A DNA stretch of 6,541 nt from Clostridia bacterium (GTDB taxonomy: Bacteria > Bacillota_A > Clostridia > Oscillospirales > CAG-272), in assembly GCA_017959485.1 (NCBI GenBank), contig JAGDAM010000015.1, forward strand, positions 1 to 6,541, in the 5' to 3' direction. The notes under the pieces are model-generated. The model did no database searches. It was not told the DNA's origin and worked only from the letters and a program-made list of their open reading frames with translations. A program made the position numbers and the translations under genes. Of this stretch, positions 1-6,016 are shown piece after piece (position 1 is the first letter of the stretch; every line of letters begins with the position of its first letter).

Positions 1-204
1 ATCGATCTTATCATTGAGGAAGGCGGCGTTCTTCATCCGGTCGAAATCAAAAAATCAAGCGTCCCCGATAAAAGCGCGGCTAAATCTTTCTCGGAACTCA
101 AAAGCTCCGGGAGGCCCATAGGCACCGGAGCGGTTATATGCATGTCGGACGTCGTTCTGCCGCTCGACGAGAACGTACTGATCGTTCCGTCGAATCTGAT
201 TTAG
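1..204 (+). CDS. DUF4143-family AAA ATPase, C-terminal end only (partial)
   Basis: The first frame is open from the window edge and ends in TAG, giving 67 residues of a C-terminus. It starts IDLIIEEGGVLHPVEIKKSS, which matches the end of the DUF4143 domain found behind an AAA ATPase domain in many bacterial and archaeal proteins. The Asp at fragment residue 2, Glu15 and Lys17 form the D...ExK pattern of PD-(D/E)XK nuclease-like folds, and the tail DENVLIVPSNLI is a typical ending for this family. The ATPase part lies outside the window. The cellular role of these ATPases is poorly defined, and they are often found in variable genome regions. The gene converges on the lipoprotein gene ending at 289 and shares a hairpin with it. 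The family call is fairly secure; the function is not. Confidence 0.85.
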   Translation: MDLIIEEGGVLHPVEIKKSSVPDKSAAKSFSELKSSGRPIGTGAVICMSDVVLPLDENVLIVPSNLI

Positions 205-215
205 TTACCTTTATC

Positions 216-259
216 ATCAAAAAACGCCAGGATGTTTTCGCTTCCGGGCGCTTTTTGAT
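216..259. terminator. Bidirectional rho-independent terminator between convergent genes
   Basis: The arms at 216-228 and 247-259 pair at 12 of 13 positions, with one A/C mismatch. The stem core is CGCC/GGCG, flanked by A and T runs. Read on plus, the core is followed by CTTTTT. Read on minus, it is followed by six Ts. It lies 12 bases after the ATPase stop codon and 30 bases after the minus-strand lipoprotein stop, so it can end both transcripts. The 18-base loop is rather long. Confidence 0.75.
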
Positions 260-288
260 TGGGACTTTTTTACTATTCCCTGTCCGTT

Positions 289-945
289 TTACCGTACCGT
301 AACGGACACCGGCTGGACTACGTCGAACAAGAAAGATTCACCCTGTCTGACCTTGAGTCCGAGTCCGAACTCGGTGGACTTGCTGACCTTAAGAGTCCAT
401 CTGAAGACGTCGCCGGTTATCGTGCTTCCGCTGCTGACGAGAAGGGCGCCGAGGTTTTTCTCGGGATCAAACGTCTTAACCGGGCCTTCGCCGATCCATT
501 CGCCGCTGACGACGGTAACGTCGGAAGCGTCGGAAAGATAGACGCCCAGAGCGCCGCCCTCCGAGGTCTTCATAGTCACAACGACCGTGAAGGTCTCATT
601 GGCGGAAACAACCGCCTTGGAAAGCGTGACTCTGAACTTATCGTTTTCGTAAACGAGCTGCGGCTCAGTAACAGGTTCGGTACCAGGTTCGGTAACAGGT
701 TCGGTTACCGGAGCGGTCTCTTCCGTTCCCGGCACGGTAGTGACGTCGGATGACGGCCCTGTCTGTTCGGTTGACGCGTCCGGTTCGGTCGCCGCATCGG
801 CCGTAGAGACGACGGACGTATCCTGAACCGGATCCGCCGCGGTCGTAACGTCTGACGTCTCGTCAGTGTTTCCCAGCCCGGCGCACCCTGCCGTCAGAAT
901 TAACGAAAGAGCGAGGATGATTGCTAAAACAGGTCTGATTTTCAT
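289..945 (-). CDS. Surface lipoprotein with Thr/Glu/Pro linker and cohesin-like C-terminal domain
   Basis: The product has 218 residues and no gene name I can assign. Residues 1-20 form a lipoprotein signal peptide: Lys2/Arg4, a hydrophobic stretch, then TAG before Cys21, the predicted lipidation site. The mature protein should be anchored to the outer face of the membrane. Residues 22-96 are a low-complexity Thr/Glu/Pro/Asp linker that includes four VTEP-like tetrapeptides. Residues 97-218 form a beta-rich domain. Its layout (VSANETFTVVVTMK, then GALGVYLSD, then ITGDVFRWTLKV) resembles cohesin and related carbohydrate-binding beta-sandwiches, so a binding or scaffold role is possible; this is a pattern judgement. 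The start is the ATG at 945, because GAGAGG lies 7 bases upstream. The in-frame TTG at 960 would place that site inside the gene. It is divergent from another lipoprotein gene. Confidence 0.8.
   Translation of the reverse strand: MKIRPVLAIILALSLILTAGCAGLGNTDETSDVTTAADPVQDTSVVSTADAATEPDASTEQTGPSSDVTTVPGTEETAPVTEPVTEPGTEPVTEPQLVYENDKFRVTLSKAVVSANETFTVVVTMKTSEGGALGVYLSDASDVTVVSGEWIGEGPVKTFDPEKNLGALLVSSGSTITGDVFRWTLKVSKSTEFGLGLKVRQGESFLFDVVQPVSVTVR
661..708 (-). repeat. Four 12-bp tandem units encoding VTEP/GTEP in the lipoprotein linker
   Basis: Four consecutive 12-base units are visible on plus: CGGCTCAGTAAC, AGGTTCGGTACC, AGGTTCGGTAAC and AGGTTCGGTTAC. Read on minus they encode VTEP, VTEP, GTEP and VTEP (residues 80-95 of the 218-residue protein). 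The last three units are nearly identical, while the first has drifted. The period is a multiple of three, so unit gain or loss would change linker length without shifting frame. Confidence 0.85.
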
Positions 946-952
946 TTTTCTG

Positions 953-958
953 CCTCTC
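953..958 (-). promoter_or_regulatory. Shine-Dalgarno that fixes the lipoprotein start at 945
   Basis: GAGAGG on the minus strand lies 7 bases before the ATG at 945-943. A longer reading from the TTG at 960 would add five residues (MRGRK) but would include this ribosome site, and it has no comparable site of its own. Confidence 0.8.
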
Positions 959-987
959 AATGATAATTGCTTTTATTTTCGAAGTTG

Positions 988-1016
988 TTTGCAGAAGCTG
1001 ACAACCCGCTTATTAT
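988..1016 (+). promoter_or_regulatory. Weak candidate plus-strand promoter overlapping the minus-strand one
   Basis: On plus, TTTGCA (988-993, four of six consensus bases) is followed after 17 bases by TATTAT (1011-1016, five of six). Its -10 shares almost the same bases as the -10 of the minus-strand lipoprotein promoter, as happens in bidirectional promoters. No plus-strand gene follows before the terminator-like hairpin at 1065-1087, so any transcript would be short and non-coding. This is a weak call. Confidence 0.3.
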
Positions 1017-1040
1017 GCTCATTATCGCTTTTTTTGTCAA
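1012..1040 (-). promoter_or_regulatory. Sigma-A promoter for the minus-strand lipoprotein gene
   Basis: On minus, a perfect -35 TTGACA (1035-1040) is separated by 17 bases from a -10 CATAAT (1012-1017). Transcription would start near 1005, giving a leader of about 60 bases before the ATG at 945. Confidence 0.8.
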
Positions 1041-1064
1041 TAGTATTATAATATCTTTTTTTAT

Positions 1065-1087
1065 CCCGCGCGGCGCGTGGGGTTTTT
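1065..1087 (+). terminator. Terminator-like hairpin inside the divergent intergenic region
   Basis: CCCGCGC (1065-1071) and GCGTGGG (1075-1081) form a 7-bp stem with one G-U pair and a three-base loop. GTTTTT follows on the plus strand only. It looks like an intrinsic terminator for a plus-strand transcript, but no plus-strand gene precedes it. It could insulate the downstream lipoprotein promoter or end a short RNA. Confidence 0.4.
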
Positions 1088-1153
1088 CGCGGTTTTTTCA
1101 TCAAATAAGTCAATTTCAGTATAATAATCGATAATCGGCGAACCCCGGCGTTC

Positions 1154-1182
1154 TTGATTTTTCGGTCCCAAAGTGATATAAT
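1154..1182 (+). promoter_or_regulatory. Sigma-A promoter for the plus-strand lipoprotein gene
   Basis: The -35 TTGATT (1154-1159) is followed by 17 bases and a perfect -10 TATAAT (1177-1182). The start would be near 1189, about 50 bases before the ATG at 1242. Just upstream, a 7-base direct repeat ATAATCG (1124-1130 and 1131-1137) could be part of an operator, but nothing supports this beyond its position. Confidence 0.8.
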
Positions 1183-1241
1183 TTATAAATCAGTTCGTTC
1201 TCAACAAACTGACAGACCACTGTAAAACAAATGGAGAAACT

Positions 1242-2192
1242 ATGAAACGCTCATTACTCACATTTATCGCAGTCATCATTTCGGTAATGATGATCGTATC
1301 GCTCGCCGCCTGCGGCAACAATACTGCCGACCCGACGCCCGCCGGGACTTCTGCGGCAGATAACACAAACAGCACTCCGTCGTCCACAGCCGCGGCCACC
1401 GATGCCGCGAACCCCGCTTCGACTACGGCCGGTGAACCCGAGGCAACAACTGCCGCCGGACTGTCCGACGCGGAAAAAGACGCTTTTTACGATCAGCTGG
1501 TCAGGGGTGAAACGCCTCTGCAGCCCTACGGCGCGAACTACGTTCTCGAGATGGTCGGAGAAGGCATGTCTATGATATCACTCGACGCCGAAAACGGCGA
1601 CACGCTTATGTCGCTCTTCCTATCGGAAACCGTCGGATACAACGCGTTCAAAATCGGCACCGAGAGCTACCTCGAAGCCTATATGCCCGGTGAAAACGGA
1701 GCCGTGCAGCACGTTCTGTACAAGAGCTCCACTCCCGCGAGCGGCGAAACCGCAGACGAAGCTCCGATCACAGCCGAAGACATCTCCGACATGACCGCGG
1801 ATAAAGAAGCCATCGTTTCGGTCAAATATCTTGAGACGCTCACCGTCACGAAAGAAAACTACGGCCTTTCAGTCAAATGCGACGCCGTTGAGGTCGTCAT
1901 CCGCGAAACGGTTGAGGCCGACGAATTCGGAGAAGAGACCACAGCCGCCGGTGCCGGCGCCGAACCCGAGCCACAGTACGCCGACGTCCCTGCGATTTAC
2001 TATTTCGACACCGTATCTCACAAGACTGTCGGATGCAAGATCAACGCGGAAGGCGCGCAGATGGAAGTCTACTTCCCGGACGCCCTCGCCATTACTCTTC
2101 CCCAGATGGAAGTCACCCCCGCGACCGATGAAGAGATCTCCGCGGTAATAATGGCGATCCTGTTATCGGCCATGGCTGAGATCGGCGGTTAA
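1242..2192 (+). CDS. Secreted lipoprotein of unknown function with Ala/Thr-rich linker
   Basis: The product has 316 residues and belongs to no family I recognise. Residues 1-23 form a lipoprotein signal peptide with the lipobox LAAC, so Cys24 is the predicted lipid anchor and the protein should face the outside of the membrane. Residues 25-72 are an Ala/Thr/Ser/Pro linker. Residues 74-225 and 248-292 alternate short beta-like segments (for example NYVLEMVGEGMSMISLD and ESYLEAYMP), loosely like the curved-sheet LolA/LppX type of lipoprotein; that comparison is tentative. A second low-complexity patch (230-247) interrupts the domain, and the protein ends in a hydrophobic helix (298-314). The start is supported by GGAG five bases before the ATG and by the promoter at 1154-1182. 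A hairpin follows the stop, so the gene is probably monocistronic. Confidence 0.85.
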   Translation: MKRSLLTFIAVIISVMMIVSLAACGNNTADPTPAGTSAADNTNSTPSSTAAATDAANPASTTAGEPEATTAAGLSDAEKDAFYDQLVRGETPLQPYGANYVLEMVGEGMSMISLDAENGDTLMSLFLSETVGYNAFKIGTESYLEAYMPGENGAVQHVLYKSSTPASGETADEAPITAEDISDMTADKEAIVSVKYLETLTVTKENYGLSVKCDAVEVVIRETVEADEFGEETTAAGAGAEPEPQYADVPAIYYFDTVSHKTVGCKINAEGAQMEVYFPDALAITLPQMEVTPATDEEISAVIMAILLSAMAEIGG

Positions 2193-2212
2193 TACTTTTA
2201 GCGCTTATAATT

Positions 2213-2248
2213 ATACCCGGAGGACGGCTCACGCCTTCCTCCGGGTAT
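2213..2248. terminator. Strong hairpin terminator between convergent transcripts
   Basis: A perfect 12-bp stem (ATACCCGGAGGA at 2213-2224 with TCCTCCGGGTAT at 2237-2248) is capped, after one mismatch, by a GGC/GCC stem and a four-base TCAC loop. It sits 20 bases after the plus-strand lipoprotein stop and 14 bases beyond the end of the minus-strand operon, so it can serve both. The T tracts on either side are interrupted (TATTATTATG on plus), so termination may lean on the stable stem. Confidence 0.8.
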
Positions 2249-2262
2249 TATTATGCAGCTTG

Positions 2263-3066
2263 TCATTTACCGTCAGCGAACGGCGCCGCCAGCGCTTTAG
2301 CCGCCTCATAGACCTTTTCGCTTCCGGCAAGGATCGACGACTGCCTCAGCGGAGACACGGGAGTTCCCGACAGAGTCGTAATCACTCCTCCCGCCTCGCG
2401 GATGAGAAGGATACCGGCGGCGATATCCCAGGGCTGCAGGATCATCTCGAAAAAGAGGTCGTATCTGCCGCTGGCGACACAGGCAAGATCGAGCGCCGCG
2501 GATCCGGTCCGTCTTACGTCGGCGCCGGCAAGGAAGAGACGCTTCGCGAGCTCGAAAGTCGCGTCGCAGAGCGTGTCCTTGTAATACGGGGAGGTCCCGA
2601 ATACCGTCAGCGCCTTTTCGGGATCGTGCCGGGCGACCGATATCGGTCTTCCGTTAAGAAAGGCGCCGCCTCCCGGGCAGGCATGAAACATTTCTTTTCT
2701 GTATGGGTCGTAAACCGCGCCGAATACGGTCTCACCGCCCCGGACGGCCGCAAACGAGACGCAGCTGACTCCGACGCCGCGCATAAAGTTGGTAGTTCCG
2801 TCAATCGGATCGATTACGAAGACCGTCTCGTCATCCGGAAAAACGGCGTCGTTCACCTTTTCCTCCGCGAGGAAAACAGCTCCCGGAAAGAGTTTTTCCG
2901 TCTCCCCGATAATATAGCTCTGGACGGCAATATCGTAATCGGTGACGAAGTTGGAACTGCCGTATTTTTCGTGGACGCGGCTGTCGGGGTCACGCGCCGA
3001 GAGCATCATCTCTCCCGCGTGCCGGAGAACCGGAAAAACCGCGTCGAATTCGTTTTTATCATTCAT
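2263..3066 (-). CDS. Inositol monophosphatase family phosphatase
   Basis: The product has 267 residues, the usual length for the SuhB/IMPase family of Mg2+-dependent, Li+-sensitive phosphatases acting on inositol phosphates and other small phosphate esters. The metal-site motifs are present: NFVTDYD (39-45), FLAEE (65-69), DPIDGTTNF (86-94, with Asp86 and Asp89) and WDIAAG (213-218, with Asp214). The family segment GSAALDLACVASGRYD (188-203) is also intact. No signal peptide is seen, so it is cytoplasmic. The ATG overlaps the upstream kinase stop as ATGA, with GGAGAG six bases before it, which indicates coupled translation. It is the last gene of the operon. The true substrate may be a sugar phosphate linked to the neighbouring kinase rather than inositol phosphate; that is inference. 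Confidence 0.93.
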   Translation of the reverse strand: MNDKNEFDAVFPVLRHAGEMMLSARDPDSRVHEKYGSSNFVTDYDIAVQSYIIGETEKLFPGAVFLAEEKVNDAVFPDDETVFVIDPIDGTTNFMRGVGVSCVSFAAVRGGETVFGAVYDPYRKEMFHACPGGGAFLNGRPISVARHDPEKALTVFGTSPYYKDTLCDATFELAKRLFLAGADVRRTGSAALDLACVASGRYDLFFEMILQPWDIAAGILLIREAGGVITTLSGTPVSPLRQSSILAGSEKVYEAAKALAAPFADGK

Positions 3067-4019
3067 TGACGACTCTCCAGAAAGCGGTAATCTTTTTCAA
3101 ATCTCCCGAAAAAACCGGCGTCCGGCGATATCCCGGATTCTTTGAGCGCCGCGGCTGCGGCGCCCGCGATCGGCGGCCCCGACACGAAATCAAGGCCCGC
3201 GGGGATACCCGCCTGCGCGACCGCGAACAGGAAGGAGCGCCGGAAAAACGGCTCTTCGAACAGCCCGCCGCCGCAAACGCAGGAGAATCCCTCTCCCAGT
3301 TCGCGCAGAGCCACCCGGAGATATCCGGCGAGTCCCGCGGCGGTCCGCTTCACCGCCGACAGGGCAGCCGCGTCGCCGCTCGCGGCAGCGGCCGCCACAT
3401 TCGGCGCGAAGGAGGCGATAAACGGCTTGCCGCCTTCGTATATTTTACCGAGTTTTTCGTCCGGACGTCCGCCGAGAAACTCTTCGGCGGCGGCAAGCAG
3501 CGACGTCTCGGGGCCGCGTCCGTCAAGCGCGGCGTAAGCCGCCTCGAGTCCCGCCCTCGCGAGCGCGTAACCGCCGCCGCAGTCGCCGTCTATCAGCCAT
3601 CCCCAGCCGCCCACACGCGTGAGAACTCCGCCGTGCCTTACAAAACAGCCGCTGCCGGTGCCGCAGACCAGCGCCGCGCCGTCCTCGGAGGGAAGCCGCG
3701 ACAAAAGATTGAAAATATCCGATCTGACGGTGACCGCACTGCCGGGGAAGACTGCCTCAAGGGCTTGTTCAAGCTTTTTTTCGTGTCCGGTCGCGCCCGA
3801 AACTCCGCAAAAGATCCGTTCCGCGCGATCGGCTCCGGCGCGCAGAAGCAAATCCGCCAAAAGCCGCGCCGAGGCCTCCTCGCCGACGTCGTTGGGATTG
3901 GACGCGCCTCCGGTTGCGAGCGACAAAACCTTTCCCGAAGCGTCGAACAGGACGGCGCGCGTCGAGCTTCCTCCTCCGTCAAGCGCGGCGAAGAGCCGCT
4001 CTTCTTTCACGCCGGTCAC
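3063..4019 (-). CDS. BadF/BadG/BcrA/BcrD-family sugar kinase (N-acetylglucosamine kinase-like)
   Basis: The product has 318 residues and the ASKHA fold signature. Phosphate-1 is LDGGGSSTRAVLFD (13-26). Asp101 in VRSDIFN is the likely catalytic base. Phosphate-2 is LVCGTGSG (117-124). GGWGWLIDGDCGGG (137-150) and DGRGPETSL (166-174) match the GlcNAc-kinase branch, and VCGGGLFEEPFF (248-259) is the adenosine-side loop. Family members phosphorylate N-acetylglucosamine; clostridial MurK also acts on N-acetylmuramic acid. Substrate here is inferred from family only. GDCGGG replaces the usual GDEGSG. It starts at GTG, with GAGGA six bases upstream, and overlaps the transglutaminase stop as GTGA. 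Ala-rich stretches (209-224 and 285-292) reflect GC-rich composition. No signal peptide is seen, so it is cytoplasmic. Confidence 0.9.
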   Translation of the reverse strand: MTGVKEERLFAALDGGGSSTRAVLFDASGKVLSLATGGASNPNDVGEEASARLLADLLLRAGADRAERIFCGVSGATGHEKKLEQALEAVFPGSAVTVRSDIFNLLSRLPSEDGAALVCGTGSGCFVRHGGVLTRVGGWGWLIDGDCGGGYALARAGLEAAYAALDGRGPETSLLAAAEEFLGGRPDEKLGKIYEGGKPFIASFAPNVAAAAASGDAAALSAVKRTAAGLAGYLRVALRELGEGFSCVCGGGLFEEPFFRRSFLFAVAQAGIPAGLDFVSGPPIAGAAAAALKESGISPDAGFFGRFEKDYRFLESRQ

Positions 4020-5386
4020 GGCAGTTCCTCGAAGGCAATTACCTCGCGGTCGGTTTCGGTCTCGCCGAATCCGAGACCGACGCTGTCGTATTCCGCCTCG
4101 CCGGTCTGGTTATCGTAGGGATCGCATCTCATAAACTTCTTTTCGGGCTCGAACGGGCGGTAAAATCCGGTGCAGTTGATCTGGCGGCAGACGTCGAGAT
4201 TGCCGAAATACCAGTTCCAGCCCTCGGTGTCGCCGCGGCGGAGAGCGCCTCCTCCGAAAGACGGATCGGCGTACATCCAGCCCCACGGCGCGACGTAGAA
4301 CTGCGCCCAGTCGTGCGAACCGACTCCCCAGGGAGTGACGTGGCAGCCCGACTGCCATCTCGCGGGAATACCCATCGCGCGGCAGAGGGTGATGAAGAGC
4401 AGCGCCTGCACTCCGCAGTCGCCGCGCCGGTTCAGAAGCGCGTACTCTGGAATGTTGTCTATCAGCAGATAGTGGCGCATATATGAGTAAACCACGTTTT
4501 TCGTGACGAAATCGTAGGCGCGCCGCGCGAGGATCAGCGGGTTTCTTTCCTTCCCCGCAATCTCCACGGCGGTCATCTCGAGAAGCGGGGTGAACCTGAC
4601 GTGAGGATACTCCTCGCCGACAAATCCGATTCCCTGCGCCGGCTTTGCCAGCGCCGGATCGGGATCGAAATAAGGCACCCGGATAGTGTATGAGTAATCT
4701 ATACCGAAAACGTCTCCCGGCGTGTAGACCGCCTCGGTGAAGGCGGTGCGGTGCTCGGCGTCGGATATTTTGAACCGGTGAGTCGAGCAGTCGAGCCGGA
4801 CGTCCGACTGTTCGGGGGTTATCGCGGGATAAGGAAGATGCACGCGGATCACGCGTCCGTTGCGCTGCGCGGGACGCCGCACCTCGAACTTAAGCGAGAC
4901 GGCAATCCTTGCCGCGCGGTATCCCTTTTCCCGGGCAATTATCATGCCGCGGCGGCGGAAGTCCGCCTCTTTGGAGCCGTTCGATCCGGGGACGGCCGGA
5001 GCGGCGCACTTGATTATATTCGCGGCCGCCGCGTTCGAAAACCGCATGCCGCCCTCTTTCAGAATATAATCGGCGTATCCGTCCGCGATAAGCCGGTCAA
5101 GCTGTTCCCCGGTAAATTCGGGCCAGTCCTCGCGCACCTCCGCAAGCAGTTCGTCGCGTCCGGTATTGTAGTTGCGGGTCATCTCGCGCGCGATTATCAG
5201 CTCGATCTGAAGGCGCTTGTCCATCGCGCGGGATATCTTCCCGCGGCGGTATTTTTTTATCGCCTCGATTTCTCCCGCGAAATCTCCGCGGTATTTGTAG
5301 TAATTGATCTCATCCGGAAGAGAAACGGCGAGAAAGATAAAGTCCTTCTCGTCGAAAGCCGGCATTCCGCGTTCGAATTCACTCAT
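4016..5386 (-). CDS. Cytoplasmic transglutaminase-like (papain-fold) protein
   Basis: The product has 456 residues. The catalytic core lies at about 285-385 and carries a complete triad: Cys324 in RRGDCGVQ, His358 in GSHDWAQFYV and Asp374 in MYADPSFGG. Bacterial members are usually peptidases or amidases rather than true cross-linking enzymes. Residues 15-125 are helical and charged, and 90-125 could be a small winged-helix-like unit. Residues 155-270 are beta-rich, resembling the N-terminal beta domain common before bacterial transglutaminase cores. The C-terminal tail (405-456) is acidic. There is no signal peptide or membrane helix, so it should act inside the cell. The ATG overlaps the upstream gene by 8 bases. 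Its nearest good ribosome site (GAGGA) is 14 bases away, so re-initiation after the upstream stop is likely. The substrate is unknown. Confidence 0.88.
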   Translation of the reverse strand: MSEFERGMPAFDEKDFIFLAVSLPDEINYYKYRGDFAGEIEAIKKYRRGKISRAMDKRLQIELIIAREMTRNYNTGRDELLAEVREDWPEFTGEQLDRLIADGYADYILKEGGMRFSNAAAANIIKCAAPAVPGSNGSKEADFRRRGMIIAREKGYRAARIAVSLKFEVRRPAQRNGRVIRVHLPYPAITPEQSDVRLDCSTHRFKISDAEHRTAFTEAVYTPGDVFGIDYSYTIRVPYFDPDPALAKPAQGIGFVGEEYPHVRFTPLLEMTAVEIAGKERNPLILARRAYDFVTKNVVYSYMRHYLLIDNIPEYALLNRRGDCGVQALLFITLCRAMGIPARWQSGCHVTPWGVGSHDWAQFYVAPWGWMYADPSFGGGALRRGDTEGWNWYFGNLDVCRQINCTGFYRPFEPEKKFMRCDPYDNQTGEAEYDSVGLGFGETETDREVIAFEELP

Positions 5387-5882
5387 CTTCGGTCACACTT
5401 TCCTCGGCAATTTTCAGGAGCCGCCGCTCGAGAGCGCGGCAGTCGGGACGGATAATAAAATCAATCGCGAGCAGCAAAGCCGCTCCGAAGAAGAAACCGG
5501 CGGGAAGCAGGTATCTCCCGTTCTCGAAAGAGGCCGCCTGAACGATCGCCCAGGCAAGAAACCCTACAGCAGCCGCGGCGATCACGAAAAAGCTGACCGC
5601 GAACACGGGCGATCCCTTGACCCTGTACGCGACTTCGAGCCGCCCCTCGGCATCCGGATCCAGCACCTGTCCCGTCAGGGACGCGACCTGATCCGGCCGG
5701 TCCTTCCGCGACCCGCGGCGGCGCATTATTGCGAAATTGCCCGCGGAGTCGATGCTCCCGGTCCAGTCCGATTCTCGGCCGCCGGTACCGTCGATACCGG
5801 TATCCACAAGATCCGAGAAGGCGGCGGCAAAACTCTCCCGCGTCGCGCCCTCTATCTTCAGTATACTGACTTTGTCTTTCAT
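5379..5882 (-). CDS. Small membrane protein with two transmembrane helices, first gene of operon
   Basis: The product has 167 residues and I do not recognise a named gene. A soluble N-terminal part (1-90) precedes two hydrophobic helices, about 93-116 (VFAVSFFVIAAAAVGFLAWA) and 124-144, and a charged C-terminal tail (145-167). With the basic stretch MRRRGSRKDR (53-62) before helix 1, both ends are predicted to be cytoplasmic. The run 42-90 (a GSI strand, FAIMRR, SLTGQV, then LEVAYRVKG) resembles a small beta domain seen ahead of paired helices in hypothetical clostridial membrane proteins. It may anchor or sense for the operon; this is inference. The start is supported by GAGGTG eight bases upstream of the ATG and by a promoter at 5917-5945. 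It overlaps the transglutaminase gene by 8 bases. Confidence 0.8.
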   Translation of the reverse strand: MKDKVSILKIEGATRESFAAAFSDLVDTGIDGTGGRESDWTGSIDSAGNFAIMRRRGSRKDRPDQVASLTGQVLDPDAEGRLEVAYRVKGSPVFAVSFFVIAAAAVGFLAWAIVQAASFENGRYLLPAGFFFGAALLLAIDFIIRPDCRALERRLLKIAEESVTEDE

Positions 5883-5916
5883 AGGGTTATCACCTCATTG
5901 ATTTCACGTCAGCTAT

Positions 5917-5945
5917 ACTTTACCACTTTTCCGCGATAAAGTCAA
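5917..5945 (-). promoter_or_regulatory. Promoter of the four-gene operon
   Basis: On minus, TTGACT (5940-5945) and TAAAGT (5917-5922) are spaced by 17 bases. The -35 is close to consensus and the -10 is weaker (four of six). It starts just after the T tract of the rpsT terminator, and transcription would begin about 30 bases before the first gene. Confidence 0.65.
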
Positions 5946-5949
5946 CAGT

Positions 5950-5982
5950 AAAAAAAGAATCCGCAAGAACGACTTGCGGACT
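5950..5982 (-). terminator. rpsT rho-independent terminator
   Basis: On minus, CCGCAAG and CTTGCGG (5973-5979 and 5961-5967) form a stem with a five-base loop. It extends by three further pairs, including one G-U, to 5958/5982, and is followed by C and seven Ts (5956-5950). It lies about 55 bases after the rpsT stop and separates rpsT from the downstream operon. Confidence 0.88.
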
Positions 5983-6016
5983 TCTTTCCGTCTCAGCATC
6001 AGACGGGTGTATATCG

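Noticed and set aside
1..204. Defence-system nuclease because of the PD-(D/E)XK-like motif
   Set aside because: The motif is part of the DUF4143 tail of a common ATPase family. The rest of the gene is outside the window and no defence genes are nearby.
661..708. CRISPR-like or intergenic repeat array
   Set aside because: Units are 12 bases with no spacers and lie inside a coding region in frame, so this is a peptide linker repeat.
259..753. Plus-strand open frame of about 164 codons across the minus-strand lipoprotein gene
   Set aside because: It is antisense to a gene with a clear signal peptide, lipobox, ribosome site and promoter. Its repeats (NRFGTRFGNRFG) are only the reverse reading of the VTEP repeat.
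1044..1053. TATTATAATA palindrome as a promoter -10 on either strand
   Set aside because: No acceptable -35 lies at 16-18 bases upstream on either strand. It lies just beyond the -35 of the minus-strand promoter and is probably only AT-rich spacer.
1097..1125. Second plus-strand promoter for the lipoprotein gene (TTCATC, 17 bases, TATAAT)
   Set aside because: The -10 is perfect but the -35 matches only three of six bases. A much better promoter lies closer to the gene at 1154-1182. It could be a minor start but is not listed.
3066..4118. Long plus-strand open frame (about 350 codons) opposite the kinase gene, with similar ones opposite the phosphatase and transglutaminase genes
   Set aside because: The minus-strand genes carry full family motifs. 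The plus-strand translations are rich in Arg/Ser/Gly/Ala and match no family. They are antisense frames kept open by GC-rich third codon positions.
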